Positions 17,831 to 26,385 of a stretch of DNA of 64,000 bases are shown here, in pieces (the stretch's first letter is position 1; each line of letters starts with the position of its first letter). The notes below the pieces were generated by a model. That model worked only from the letters and a program-made list of their open reading frames with translations. It did not search any database and was not told where the DNA came from. The translations under genes and the position numbers were made by a program. Source of the stretch: JBFWQM01 sp050249455 (GTDB taxonomy: Bacteria > Pseudomonadota > Alphaproteobacteria > MPNO01 > VGEU01); NCBI GenBank assembly GCA_050249455.1, contig JBFWQM010000002.1, forward strand, positions 1 to 64,000, given 5' to 3'.

Positions 17831-18303
17831 CCGTGACGCCGGAAGTCCGCGCGCTGGCGGAAGACCTGGTGCTGAAGAGCGCCTACCTGATCGACAACGA
17901 CGAGCTGGAGGCGTGGCTCGACTGCTTCGACGACGACGGCAGCTACATCGTGATGCCGCGCGACAACCGCGACCTCGGCCTGCCGGTGGCGCTGATCCAC
18001 TGCGCGACCAAGGCGCGGCTGCGCGACCGCATCGTCTGCCTGCGCCAGGCCAGCAAGGTCAACCCGCACGTCGACCGCCACATCGTCAGCCGGTCGCTGG
18101 TCACCGGCTGCGACGACGGCGTCGCCACCGTGCAGTCGAGCTTCATGGTGGTGCAGACCAGCCTGTCGGGGCTGTCGAAGCTGTTCTGCGCCGGGGTCTA
18201 CGAAGACCGCATCCGCATCGCGAACGGCGCCGCCCGCTTCGCCGCGCGCACGGCGGTGGTCGACACGTTCTCGATCCCGACCATGCTCGGCACGCCGATC
18301 TGA
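17827..18303 (+). CDS. aromatic-ring-hydroxylating dioxygenase, beta (small) subunit
   Basis: A 158-residue protein of the SnoaL/NTF2-like beta subunit family. Residues WLDCFDDDGSYIVMPRDN match the start of the family fold, and the rest follows the usual length. The beta subunit is structural in alpha3-beta3 dioxygenases and has no metal. Its ATG overlaps the alpha-subunit stop (ATGA at 17827), which indicates coupled translation. This pairing is strong evidence that 16571-17830 encodes a true multi-subunit dioxygenase. The VOC gene follows after 41 nt. Confidence 0.92.
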   Translation: MTVTPEVRALAEDLVLKSAYLIDNDELEAWLDCFDDDGSYIVMPRDNRDLGLPVALIHCATKARLRDRIVCLRQASKVNPHVDRHIVSRSLVTGCDDGVATVQSSFMVVQTSLSGLSKLFCAGVYEDRIRIANGAARFAARTAVVDTFSIPTMLGTPI

Positions 18304-18344
18304 CCGGCGGGCGCCGCCGGCCATCCCGCAACAGGAGGAAACCA

Positions 18345-18746
18345 ATGGCCCGTCTGCGTCACTTCGCGATAGTCGTCGGCGACCTGGAGAAGTCGGCGGC
18401 GTTCTACGAGAGCGTGTTCGAGCTCAAGCGCGTCGGGCAGGAGAAGCTCGACTTCGCCGCCGCGATCTACCTCAGCGACGGCGTGATCAACCTCGCGCTG
18501 CTCAACTATTTCGGCAAGCGCGGATCGGGGCTGGACGACGCGGCGAAGTTCGTCGGCGCGCACCATTTCGGCTTCCAGGTCGACGACATCGCCGACGCCC
18601 AGAAGCGCATCGAGGCGGCCGGCGGCACGTTCTTCTTCGACCTCGGCGACGACCCGGAGAAGGAGAACTTCGAGCGCAAGTTCAAGGACCCCGACGGGAT
18701 CATCTTCGACGTCTCGCGCAAGGGCTGGCTCGGCGCGTCGGGCTAG
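18345..18746 (+). CDS. VOC-family (glyoxalase/extradiol dioxygenase fold) protein
   Basis: A 133-residue single-domain vicinal-oxygen-chelate protein. HFAIVVGDLEKSAAFYESV is the first beta-alpha-beta unit, and HHFGFQVDDIADAQKRIEAA the second, ending with DPDGIIFDV. Members include lactoylglutathione lyases, extradiol dioxygenases and isomerases. Metal ligands would be H6 and a Glu late in the chain, but the assignment to dioxygenase is not certain. The start is the ATG at 18345 with AGGAGG at the proper distance. Its stop overlaps the stop of the sugar dehydrogenase gene on the other strand (shared CTAG). Confidence 0.8.
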   Translation: MARLRHFAIVVGDLEKSAAFYESVFELKRVGQEKLDFAAAIYLSDGVINLALLNYFGKRGSGLDDAAKFVGAHHFGFQVDDIADAQKRIEAAGGTFFFDLGDDPEKENFERKFKDPDGIIFDVSRKGWLGASG

Positions 18747-20131
18747 CGCCGCGGCGTCGCGGCGGCGGGCGCGAAGCGGCGGACCATGCCGTCGTACTTG
18801 GTCAGCACGTAGACCTCGCCGTCCTCGCCGATGCCGAAGCGCAGGTCGGCCCGCGGCGCGTCGCCCATCAGCGACAGCAGCGTGACCGCGCGGCCGTCGC
18901 GCAGCAGGGTCAGCTCGCCGATCCGCGGGTCGCGGCCGGCGATCAGGTCGGCCGCGGTCGCATGGAAGACGCGGCCGCCGAACAGGTCGCCGAACACATA
19001 CTCGCCGGCAAGGTCAGGCACGCGCGCGCCGCGGTAGACGTAGCCGCCGACGATCGACCGGCCTTCGTCGTGGTCGTACTGCGCCAGCGGGTAGACGAAG
19101 CCGTGCCGCGCGTCGTCGGCAGGCAGCGGATACAGCGTCTCCGGGTTGGCGCGGTCGAGCACGAAGCGGCCCTCGCGCAGCGGCCAGCCGTAGTTGGCGC
19201 CGGCGCGGCCCAGGTCGATCTCCTCCACGTTGTCCTCGCCGATGTCGGCGATCAGCATCGCGCCGCTGTGGCCGACGTCCCAGCCGAAGCGCTGCGGGTT
19301 GCGCAGGCCGTAGGCCCAGACCTCGCCCAATGCGCCGCCTTGCGCGGCGAACGGGTTGTCCGGCGGGATCGCGTAGGCGCGGCTGCCAGCGGCGCGCGGG
19401 TCGATGCGCAGGATCTTGCCGAGCGGCGCCGACAGGTCCTGCGCGCGGCTGCCCGACGGCGGGAAGGTGCCGTCGCCGACGCCGACATAGAGCATGCCGT
19501 AGCCCGCATCGCCCGGCCGCAAGGTCGGGTCGAACGCGAGCTGGCCGACGTTGTGGCCGAAGTTCGGGAACGCGACGCGCAAGAGCTCGCGCCGCGACGA
19601 CGGGTCGGCGCGGTCGGGCGCGGCCGGGTCGACCCGCCACTCGGCGACCACGTCGACATGGTTCACCTTGGCCATCAGCGCCTCGCCAAGCGCGGGCAGC
19701 GCGGGGTCCGGGCGCTCCGAGCTGACGGTGTAGAACCGGCCCTCGCCGGGCGCGCCGCGCCGCGCATAGTCGGGGTGAAAGGCGATGGTCTTGGCGCCCT
19801 TCTCGCGGCTGTCGTCGAGGAAGCGGTCGCCGCGCGCGACGGCGAGGTCGAGGAACACGGCGGGGCGCGACATGCCGGGGCGGAAGACGTAGATGCGCCC
19901 GCGCATGTCGACCACGAACAGCCGGCCCGAGCCGTCGCCGGCGTGGGTCAGGAAGTCGAGGCGCGCGCGTGGCGGGTCGGGGCTCGACGGCGGGATGCGC
20001 ACGACGTCGACCAGCTCCGCCGCCCGGCCGCTCGGCGCGATGCGCTGCGGGATCGGATCCGGCGTGACCGGCGCCTGCGCCGCCGCCGCGCCGGCCCACA
20101 GCGCGAGCGCGAAGACGGCCGCGCGCCTCAT
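18743..20131 (-). CDS. PQQ-dependent sugar dehydrogenase-like beta-propeller protein
   Basis: A 462-residue secreted protein with a signal peptide (cleavage near AAAQA). The repeated segments GDGSGRLFVVDMRGRIYV, GYGMLYVGVGDGT and LGEVWAYGLRNPQRFGWD are characteristic of soluble glucose dehydrogenase (GSDH) six-bladed propellers. The His, Gln, Arg and Lys residues needed for PQQ are partly visible, but I have not aligned them, so 'aldose dehydrogenase-like' is safer than glucose dehydrogenase. It overlaps the downstream EamA gene (its ATG lies over the EamA stop). The VOC gene converges from the other side. A second, much larger propeller of this family is encoded at the right edge. Confidence 0.87.
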   Translation of the reverse strand: MRRAAVFALALWAGAAAAQAPVTPDPIPQRIAPSGRAAELVDVVRIPPSSPDPPRARLDFLTHAGDGSGRLFVVDMRGRIYVFRPGMSRPAVFLDLAVARGDRFLDDSREKGAKTIAFHPDYARRGAPGEGRFYTVSSERPDPALPALGEALMAKVNHVDVVAEWRVDPAAPDRADPSSRRELLRVAFPNFGHNVGQLAFDPTLRPGDAGYGMLYVGVGDGTFPPSGSRAQDLSAPLGKILRIDPRAAGSRAYAIPPDNPFAAQGGALGEVWAYGLRNPQRFGWDVGHSGAMLIADIGEDNVEEIDLGRAGANYGWPLREGRFVLDRANPETLYPLPADDARHGFVYPLAQYDHDEGRSIVGGYVYRGARVPDLAGEYVFGDLFGGRVFHATAADLIAGRDPRIGELTLLRDGRAVTLLSLMGDAPRADLRFGIGEDGEVYVLTKYDGMVRRFAPAAATPRR

Positions 20132-21039
20132 GATCCCTTGGCCGGCGGCCGCCCGGCGCGCGATTCGCGCATGGTGTTGTAGTACGTCGCGCCGAAGATG
20201 ACCGCGCCGCCGACGAACGCCCACTCGTCGGGAATCTCGTCGTAGAGGAAGAAACCGACCATCGCGTTGAACGGCAGCCGCAGGAAGTCGAGAGAGATCA
20301 CCAGGCTGGCGTCGGCGATGCGCAGGCCGCGCGTGAACAGGTAGGGAGCGATGGTGCCGGCGACGCCGATGATCAGCAGGCCCTGCAGGCCGCGCCAGTC
20401 CGGCGTCTGCCAGTAGTAGACCGTCGGCGCCAGCGTGAGCAGCCCCAGCCACAGATGCTGGTGCAGGATGACGGCCGCCGGCGAGTCGGTGCGCGTCAGC
20501 ACCTTGGTCATGATCATCGACGCGGCGTAGAGCGCGGCCGATCCCAGCACGGCGAGCGCCGGCAGCCCAACCTCCGTCGCCCCGGGACGCAGGATGATCA
20601 CGACGCCCGCGAAGCCCACGATCGTCGCGACGACGCGGCTCATGGTCAGCCGCTCCTTCAGCAGGAACACCGCCAGCACGATGGCGAACAGCGGCAGGGT
20701 GAAGTGCAGCGCGACGGCCTGGTCGAGCGCGATCTGCGTCATCGCCCAGAACCACATCACCATCCCGGTGCCCTGCATGAACGAGCGGGTGAGATATTGC
20801 CCGGTATGCCGCGTTCCGATGCCGCGGAACCCGGAGACGGCGAAGAACGGCAGCAGGATCAGGCAGGCGAGGAACCCGCGCAGGCACACGATCTCCACCG
20901 TCGGCACCGACTCGGAGGCCATGCGCACGCCGATCGGCACGATCGCGAACACCGCCGTCGACACCACCGCCCACACGATGGCGCGCACGTTGGCCGGCAG
21001 CGCCTCGAACCGGGCGACGGCGGAGCGGATGGCGTTCAT
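20128..21039 (-). CDS. EamA/DMT-family transporter
   Basis: A 303-residue membrane protein with ten hydrophobic segments and two EamA halves. MWFWAMTQIALDQAVALHF and the later RGLRIADASLVISLDFLRLPF are the usual signature regions of the two halves. It is the first gene of a two-gene unit with the sugar dehydrogenase-like gene, since their stop and start overlap. Substrate export from the periplasmic oxidation partner is a reasonable guess but is not shown by the sequence. The upstream 380 bp to the molybdenum hydroxylase terminator holds no convincing gene. Confidence 0.9.
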   Translation of the reverse strand: MNAIRSAVARFEALPANVRAIVWAVVSTAVFAIVPIGVRMASESVPTVEIVCLRGFLACLILLPFFAVSGFRGIGTRHTGQYLTRSFMQGTGMVMWFWAMTQIALDQAVALHFTLPLFAIVLAVFLLKERLTMSRVVATIVGFAGVVIILRPGATEVGLPALAVLGSAALYAASMIMTKVLTRTDSPAAVILHQHLWLGLLTLAPTVYYWQTPDWRGLQGLLIIGVAGTIAPYLFTRGLRIADASLVISLDFLRLPFNAMVGFFLYDEIPDEWAFVGGAVIFGATYYNTMRESRAGRPPAKGS

Positions 21040-21371
21040 GGCTGAAGGTTTAGCAGGTTTCGGCGGCGCGGGGGGCGCGTTGTCCTTGCTTTACCAAGGA
21101 GTCATGCGCGGGCGTGGGCGAGGGGCTCGTTCCGGAATAATAGTGGTCATGCGCGGACTTGATCCGCGCATCCAGCGCGCACGGTCAGTGCGCAAGAGAC
21201 TCGTCTGCGCCGCAAGGCCGCGCTGCTGGATACGCGGATCGGGGACCGAAGGTCACCGATGCCCGCGTACGACTCCATTACTGGGGCAGATGGCGATTCC
21301 AATACCGTGTGTCGGCGGCTACCGGTAAGCCGCGGGTCGAGCCCGCATATGACGAGCGGTGAAAAGAAGAA
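21040..21371. other. intergenic region without a gene
   Basis: I see no supported coding region in this stretch. It separates the start of the EamA gene from the terminator of the molybdenum hydroxylase operon. It contains a structured repeat at 21150-21240, reported separately. Short open frames here overlap the repeat and have no family match, so they were left out. Confidence 0.7.
21150..21240. repeat. palindromic intergenic repeat (GCGCGGACTTGATCCGCGC type)
   Basis: TGCGCGGA and TCCGCGCA pair across a CTTGA loop at 21150-21170. A second arm at 21225-21240 (GCTGGATACGCGGATC) is the reverse complement of 21161-21176 at 15 of 16 positions, so the whole forms a long hairpin. Repeats of this design are scattered in many alphaproteobacterial genomes. 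No gene is inside. Confidence 0.6.
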
Positions 21372-21394
21372 GGGGCGGGTCCGAGACCCGCCCC
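21372..21394 (-). terminator. rho-independent terminator of the molybdenum hydroxylase operon
   Basis: A perfect 10-bp stem, GGGGCGGGTC / GACCCGCCCC, with a 3-nt loop. Read on the minus strand it is followed by CTTCTTCTTTTC. It lies 26 nt beyond the stop of the large hydroxylase subunit, so it ends that operon. The same GGGCGGGTC stem recurs at 37103 and 48968. Confidence 0.85.
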
Positions 21395-21419
21395 TTCGAC
21401 CCGCCGATGTTTAGTCGGC

Positions 21420-23693
21420 CTAGGCTTTCCCCGCCTCCTCGATCAGCTCGAGAATCTTCGGCGGCGACATGGGCAGCGAGCGCGGGCGGACGCCGATGGC
21501 GTTGCCGATCGCGTTGCCGATGGCGGCCATGGTCGGCACCACCGGCACTTCGCCGACGCCGCGCAGGCCGTAGGGGTGGCGCGGGTTCGGCACCTCGACG
21601 ATCACGGTGTCGACCATCGGCACGTCGGAGGCGACCGGCATGCGGTAGTCGAGGAAGGTCGGGTTCTGCAGCCGCCCGTCGGGGCCGTAGACGTACTCCT
21701 CGTTCAGCGCCCAGCCGATGCCCTGCACCGCGCCGCCCTGGTACTGGCCTTCCACCTGCAGCGGGTGGATCGCCTTGCCGGCGTCCTCCACCACGGTGTA
21801 GCGCTTGATGTCGACCCTGCCGGTCTCCTTGTCGACCTCGACGTCCACGATGTGCAGGCCGAAGCCCGGGCCCTCACCGGTGACGTTCATCTCCGAGTGG
21901 CCGGCGATGGCGCCGTGGCTGGCGCTGGTCTTGGCCGCGATCTCGGCGATCGACAGCGGCGGGAACTCGCCGACGTTGGAGCTCGCCGGGCGGCAGAAGC
22001 CGTCCTCGAACACGACGCCTTCCTCCGGCACCTTCCACAGGATGGCGGCGCGCCGGCACAGTTCCTTGATCACCTTGCGCGCGCTGTCGACGATCACCAT
22101 GCCCGACGAGAACGTGGTGCGGCTGCCGGCGGTGACCCGGTTGTTGCCGATCGACGAGGTGTCGGCCAGGATCGCGCGCACCTTCTCCAGCGGCACGCCG
22201 AGCTCCTCCGCAGCCATCATGCTGATCGACAGCCGCGAGCCCGCGACGTCGGAGGTGCCGAGCATGATCGTCACCGACCCGTCGGGCGTGACGGTCAGCG
22301 AGCCGGTGGTGTCGCCGCCGCGGTTGAACCAGAAGCCGGCCGCGACGCCGCGGCCCTGTCCCTTCGGCACCGGCGAGCGGTAGTGGTCGCAGTTCTTCGC
22401 CGCCTCCAGGGTCTCGACGAAGCCGATCACCTCGAAGGTCTGGCCGTAGATGGTGGTGTCGCCTTCCTTCATCGCGTTCTTGAGCCGGAAGTCGATCGGG
22501 TCCATGCCGACCTTCTTCGCCATCTCGTCGATGACGTGCTCGACGCCGAACACGATCTGCGGCACGCAGGGCGCGCGGAAGGAATTTACCTTGGGCCGGT
22601 TCGACACCACCTCGTAGGACACCGTGCGGATGTTCTTCAGCGCATAGCGTGTGAACATCGCGTGCGGCGCGTTGAAGAACATCGAGCCGGTGAAGGCGCC
22701 GGTCTGGAAGATGAGCTCCGCCTCGGCGGCGGTGATGCGCCCGTCCTTGGTGCAGCCCATCTTGATCTTCGACCGGGTGCCCGACACCGGGCCGGTGCCG
22801 CGGAAAACCTCGTTGCGGGTCAGCACGATCTTGACCGGCCGGCGCGCCTTCTTCGACAGCACGACGGCCAGCGGCTCGCCGTAGAAGCCCGTCTTGCCGC
22901 CGAAGCCGCCGCCCATCTCCGACTGCGTGACGCGGATCTTCGCCGACGGGATCTTCAGGATCTCGGCCAGGCGGTCGCGGAACACGTGGGTGCCCTGGGT
23001 GCAGCACCACAGCTCGATCTCGCCGTCGTCGCCGTAGTTGGCGACGCAGCCCTGCGGCTCGATGTAGCCCTGGTGCATCGGCTGGCTGTCGTAGTCGTAC
23101 TCGACGATGACGTCGGCCTCGGCGAAGCCCTTGTCGGCGTCGCCGATGGCGAGCGCGAGACGCTCGACCACGTTGGTCTGCTTGTCGGCCGCGCCCTCGA
23201 CGCCCTTGGTGCGGATGTGCGGGTGCAGGATCGGCGCGCCGGCCTGCATCGCCTCGACCGGGTCGATGACGTGCGGCAGCACCTCGTAGTCGACCTTGAT
23301 CAGCTTGAGCGCGCGCTTGGCAATGGCCTCGCTGGTGGCGGCGACCGCGGCGACCGGATGGCCGTCATAGAGCGCCTTCTCGCGTGCCAGCGCGTTGCGC
23401 GTCATGTCGCCGCCATTGGTCCCGGCGGGGAGGTCGGGGAAGTCGTCGCGCGTCACCACCGCGCGCACGCCGGGCAGCGCCTCGGCGGCCGAGGTGTCGA
23501 TCGACCGAATGATCGCGTGCGGGTGCGGGCTGCGCAGCACCTTGCCGAACAGCATGCCCGGCAGCATCAGGTCGGCGCCGAACTTCGCCCGGCCGGTGAC
23601 CTTGTCGGGGCCGTCCTGCTTGACCGGGTTGCTGCCGACGATCTTCAGCTTGCGGTCGGGATTGAAATCGGGCTTCTCCAGGATCGTCGCCAT
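21420..23693 (-). CDS. molybdenum hydroxylase, molybdopterin-binding large subunit (xanthine dehydrogenase/4-hydroxybenzoyl-CoA reductase-like)
   Basis: A 757-residue catalytic subunit. The N-terminal part VTGRAKFGADLMLPGMLFGKVLRSP is typical, QSEMGGGFGGK is the molybdopterin-contact loop, and RGVGEVP near the C-terminus holds the catalytic glutamate. The loop NSFRAPCVPQ has Cys where most xanthine-dehydrogenase-type enzymes have Gly (RAPG), and lacks the AYxCSFR loop of CO dehydrogenase. So it is not CoxL proper. Substrates in this family are purines, aldehydes, nicotinate or 4-hydroxybenzoyl-CoA; the choice is open. It is the last gene of the FAD, 2Fe-2S, Mo order, two nt behind the small subunit. 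Confidence 0.9.
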   Translation of the reverse strand: MATILEKPDFNPDRKLKIVGSNPVKQDGPDKVTGRAKFGADLMLPGMLFGKVLRSPHPHAIIRSIDTSAAEALPGVRAVVTRDDFPDLPAGTNGGDMTRNALAREKALYDGHPVAAVAATSEAIAKRALKLIKVDYEVLPHVIDPVEAMQAGAPILHPHIRTKGVEGAADKQTNVVERLALAIGDADKGFAEADVIVEYDYDSQPMHQGYIEPQGCVANYGDDGEIELWCCTQGTHVFRDRLAEILKIPSAKIRVTQSEMGGGFGGKTGFYGEPLAVVLSKKARRPVKIVLTRNEVFRGTGPVSGTRSKIKMGCTKDGRITAAEAELIFQTGAFTGSMFFNAPHAMFTRYALKNIRTVSYEVVSNRPKVNSFRAPCVPQIVFGVEHVIDEMAKKVGMDPIDFRLKNAMKEGDTTIYGQTFEVIGFVETLEAAKNCDHYRSPVPKGQGRGVAAGFWFNRGGDTTGSLTVTPDGSVTIMLGTSDVAGSRLSISMMAAEELGVPLEKVRAILADTSSIGNNRVTAGSRTTFSSGMVIVDSARKVIKELCRRAAILWKVPEEGVVFEDGFCRPASSNVGEFPPLSIAEIAAKTSASHGAIAGHSEMNVTGEGPGFGLHIVDVEVDKETGRVDIKRYTVVEDAGKAIHPLQVEGQYQGGAVQGIGWALNEEYVYGPDGRLQNPTFLDYRMPVASDVPMVDTVIVEVPNPRHPYGLRGVGEVPVVPTMAAIGNAIGNAIGVRPRSLPMSPPKILELIEEAGKA

Positions 23694-23695
23694 CG

Positions 23696-24175
23696 TCAGG
23701 CCCTCCTCATCTCTTCGGCGGCCGCCAGGACCGACCGGATGATCTTGTCGTAGCCGGTGCACCGGCACAGGTTACCCGCCAGCCAGAAGCGGACTTCCGT
23801 TTCCGTCGGATTCGGGTTGCGCCCCAGGAGCGCGCGCGCCGCCATCAGGATCCCGGGGGTGCAGATGCCGCATTGCAGCCCGTTCATCTCCAGGAACGTG
23901 CGCTGCAGCGGGTGCAGCGTCTCGCCGTCGGCCATGCCCTCGATGGTGTCGACCGACTTGCCGTCGGCCTCCACCGCCAGCACCAGGCACGAGCAGACCA
24001 GCGCGCCGTCGACCAGGACGGTGCAGGCGCCGCAGTCGCCGGTGGAGCAGCCTTCCTTCGTCCCCGTGAGCTCGAGCTCGTTGCGCAGCACGTCGACCAG
24101 CGTCTGGCCGGGTTCGCACAACACCTCGTACTCGTCACCGTTCACGGTGATCGTGACGTGAGCCTTCTTGGCCAT
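23696..24175 (-). CDS. molybdenum hydroxylase, 2Fe-2S small subunit
   Basis: A 159-residue iron-sulfur subunit. The plant-type [2Fe-2S] cluster is in GCSTGDCGACTVLVDG, and the second cluster in QCGICTPGI and NLCRCTGYD, each with the normal family spacing. It carries electrons from the molybdenum to the FAD subunit. It starts at the ATG at 24175, 14 nt after the FAD subunit stop, and its stop is 2 nt from the large subunit start. The gene order FAD-FeS-Mo matches CoxMSL-type operons. No cofactor maturation genes (such as xdhC-like) lie in the window. Confidence 0.94.
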   Translation of the reverse strand: MAKKAHVTITVNGDEYEVLCEPGQTLVDVLRNELELTGTKEGCSTGDCGACTVLVDGALVCSCLVLAVEADGKSVDTIEGMADGETLHPLQRTFLEMNGLQCGICTPGILMAARALLGRNPNPTETEVRFWLAGNLCRCTGYDKIIRSVLAAAEEMRRA

Positions 24176-24189
24176 CCGTTCGGTCCTCC

Positions 24190-25059
24190 TCAGTTGGCGC
24201 GGGCGCGTTCGAGCGCCTTCTCGGCCGCGCGCCGCGCCATGACCGCGGCAGTCTTGATGCGGTACTCCTTGGTGCCGCGCTTGTCGCTGATCGGGTTGCA
24301 CGCCGCGCTCGCCGCCGCGCCCAGCTTCGCCAGCGCCGCGGCGTCCACCTTGGTCCCGACGATCGCGTCCGCCGCCGGCTTCACCAGGAGCGGGGTCGGC
24401 GCCACCGCGCCGAGCGACACGCGCGCCGCGGTGCAGGTGCCGGAGCCGTCGAGGGTCAGGCTGACGCCGGCGCCGACCACGGCGATGTCCATCTCGGTGC
24501 GCGGGGTCAGGCGCAGGTAGCAGTCGCCCGAATGCGGCGGGCGCTTCGGGAAGAAGAACGACGTGATGATCTCGCCCGGCGCCAGCGAGGTCTTGCCCGG
24601 CCCGGTGACGATGCTTTCCACCGGCGCCTCGCGCCGGCCGTTCGGCCCGACAATGGTGGCGACCGTGCCGGCGGCGATGATCGCCGGCACGCTGTCGGCG
24701 GCCGGCGATGCGTTGCACAGGTTACCGGCGATGGTGGCGCGGCCCTTGACCTGGATCGAGCCGATCAGCGCCACTCCCTCCACCACGCCCGGCCACGCGG
24801 CGCGGAAGGCCGCGTGGTCGAGGATCGCCATGCCCGGCACGGCGGCGCCGATGCGGAAGCCGCCGTTCTCGGCGGCGATGGCGCGCAGCTCCGGGATGTT
24901 CTTGATGTCGACGATGAGCTCGGGCTCGATCAGGTCGGCGTGCAGCTGGACCAGGACGTCGGTCCCGCCGGCCAGCACCTTGGCCTTGCCCCCGCCGCGC
25001 GCCAGCAGTGCGACCGCCGCGTCCAGTGTGTCCGGCGCCTTGTACGCCAGTTCCGCCAT
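24190..25059 (-). CDS. molybdenum hydroxylase, FAD-binding medium subunit
   Basis: A 289-residue FAD subunit. LAGGTDVLVQLHADL is the first FAD loop and ATIAGNLCNASPAAD the second, both diagnostic for the CoxM/XdhA FAD domain. The C-terminal part (about 170-285) is the CO-dehydrogenase flavoprotein C-terminal domain. It accepts electrons from the 2Fe-2S subunit and passes them on to an acceptor that is not known here. The ATG at 25059 follows GGGAGGC. It is the first gene of the operon, with about 150 bp upstream before the metallophosphoesterase stop; I see no obvious regulator beside it. Confidence 0.94.
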   Translation of the reverse strand: MAELAYKAPDTLDAAVALLARGGGKAKVLAGGTDVLVQLHADLIEPELIVDIKNIPELRAIAAENGGFRIGAAVPGMAILDHAAFRAAWPGVVEGVALIGSIQVKGRATIAGNLCNASPAADSVPAIIAAGTVATIVGPNGRREAPVESIVTGPGKTSLAPGEIITSFFFPKRPPHSGDCYLRLTPRTEMDIAVVGAGVSLTLDGSGTCTAARVSLGAVAPTPLLVKPAADAIVGTKVDAAALAKLGAAASAACNPISDKRGTKEYRIKTAAVMARRAAEKALERARAN

Positions 25060-25208
25060 GTCGTGCCTCCCCATCGGTAGCGTTCGTTGCCGCGATGATG
25101 GCCAAACCGGCGGGCAAAATCGAGTCCGGCCTGAGGCCGCACGCGAATTAGCGCGGCTGCCGCCCTTTCGCGGGTGCAGCAGCCGTTAGAGGGTGAAGGG
25201 TCGCGGAT

Positions 25209-26231
25209 TCAGCGGGCGGCGCGGCGCAGGGTGAACAGGGTCGCCTCGCCGCGCGAGTTGAAGCGCACCGGCAGGCACGACACCCCCGCGCCGGCGCTGG
25301 TGTAGCCGACCATCGGGCCGCACTGCCACAGACCGGCGCAGAATTCCTTGTGCGCGGTCAGGTTCCGGATGATCGGCCGGCCGCCGGGAAGGCAGACCTG
25401 GCCGCCGTGGGTGTGGCCGGTCAGGTAGAGCGCGATGCCGGCGTCGGCCGCCGCCTGCGCCAGCTCCGGGGAATGGACGAGGCCGATGCGGAAGCCGTCG
25501 GGCATCGCGCCGAGCGCATGGTGCGCCTCGTCGGAATAGTAGTTGTGCACGTCATCGACGCCGGTAAGGTGGATGGCGGCGTTGCCGCGCGCAACCGATG
25601 CCGTCTCGTTGACCAGCACGCGCACGCCGATCGACTCCAGCGGCTCGACCATTTCCACCGAATCGTGGTTGCCGAGCGTCGCCAGCACGCCGTCGGCGGT
25701 GGCGATCCCGTCGAGCAAGTGCGCGAGGTTGTCGATGACGCCCTGGTAGGGACCGCGCTTGCGGAAGCGGTAGTCGCCGGTCATGACGCACAGGTCCACC
25801 GCGACGCCGTCGAACAGGGCGCGCAGCCGTTCGGCGAGGCCGGGCAGGCCGTCGATGTGGAGATCGGTCAGGTGCAGGACGGTGTAGCCGTCGAACGCGG
25901 CGGGCAGGTGGGGAAAGCCGAGCTCGATCCGGTTGACCCTGATGTCGAGCGCATTGCGGACGCCGCGCTCGTAGAGCCCCAGGCACCACAGGCCGACCCC
26001 GGCCTTGTGGACGGCGCGGTCGAACAGCTCCCACGGCCGCAGGCTGCGGCGGCCGTCCGGCGTGCGCCGCTCCAGCCGCGCCTCCATGCGCGCGCGCGCG
26101 ATCGCCCATCGGGTGAACGCGGTCGGCTGACGCAACGAAGGTGCCGCGCCGGCCGGGACCGCCCCGACATGCGGGTTGGAAAGCGTCGCCGCTTCCTCGA
26201 TGTCCCAGACCTTGACCTGCCGGCCTGACAT
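25209..26231 (-). CDS. metallophosphoesterase (YaeI/calcineurin-like)
   Basis: A 340-residue hydrolase with the full metallophosphoesterase signature: DLHID, GDYRFR, GNHD, and GHTHGGQ. The second and last blocks supply the two-metal site. The N-terminal 130 residues are helical and carry a hydrophobic segment (VGLWCLGLYERG region), which may place it at the membrane. YaeI-like enzymes include lipid A-related UDP-diacylglucosamine hydrolases (LpxG type), so that is one candidate role; a general phosphodiesterase is another. The open frame continues upstream with a poor start; the ATG at 26231 is used because of the AGCGGGG before it. Confidence 0.88.
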   Translation of the reverse strand: MSGRQVKVWDIEEAATLSNPHVGAVPAGAAPSLRQPTAFTRWAIARARMEARLERRTPDGRRSLRPWELFDRAVHKAGVGLWCLGLYERGVRNALDIRVNRIELGFPHLPAAFDGYTVLHLTDLHIDGLPGLAERLRALFDGVAVDLCVMTGDYRFRKRGPYQGVIDNLAHLLDGIATADGVLATLGNHDSVEMVEPLESIGVRVLVNETASVARGNAAIHLTGVDDVHNYYSDEAHHALGAMPDGFRIGLVHSPELAQAAADAGIALYLTGHTHGGQVCLPGGRPIIRNLTAHKEFCAGLWQCGPMVGYTSAGAGVSCLPVRFNSRGEATLFTLRRAAR

Positions 26232-26385
26232 GCGACTACCCCGCTCTACCCGCGCTACGACGCTACGCAATTCGACTGCCCTGACCCTCGGGCCCCCGCC
26301 GGAGGTATAGCGCAAACCCTATTCACATGGGGTGAAACGAACGTGAATCAAAGATCGGGCCCCGTCCCGGCGGTCCGACGACGCC

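Noticed and set aside
25155..25186. Hairpin GGCTGC/GCAGCC as terminator of the metallophosphoesterase or hydroxylase gene
   Set aside because: There is no T-run on either strand, and it is upstream of the metallophosphoesterase stop in reading direction only by a short distance. Evidence is too weak.
26322..26336. TTCAC-N5-GTGAA inverted repeat as an operator
   Set aside because: It lies upstream of the metallophosphoesterase start, but it is short, with no regulator gene nearby and no second copy to support it.
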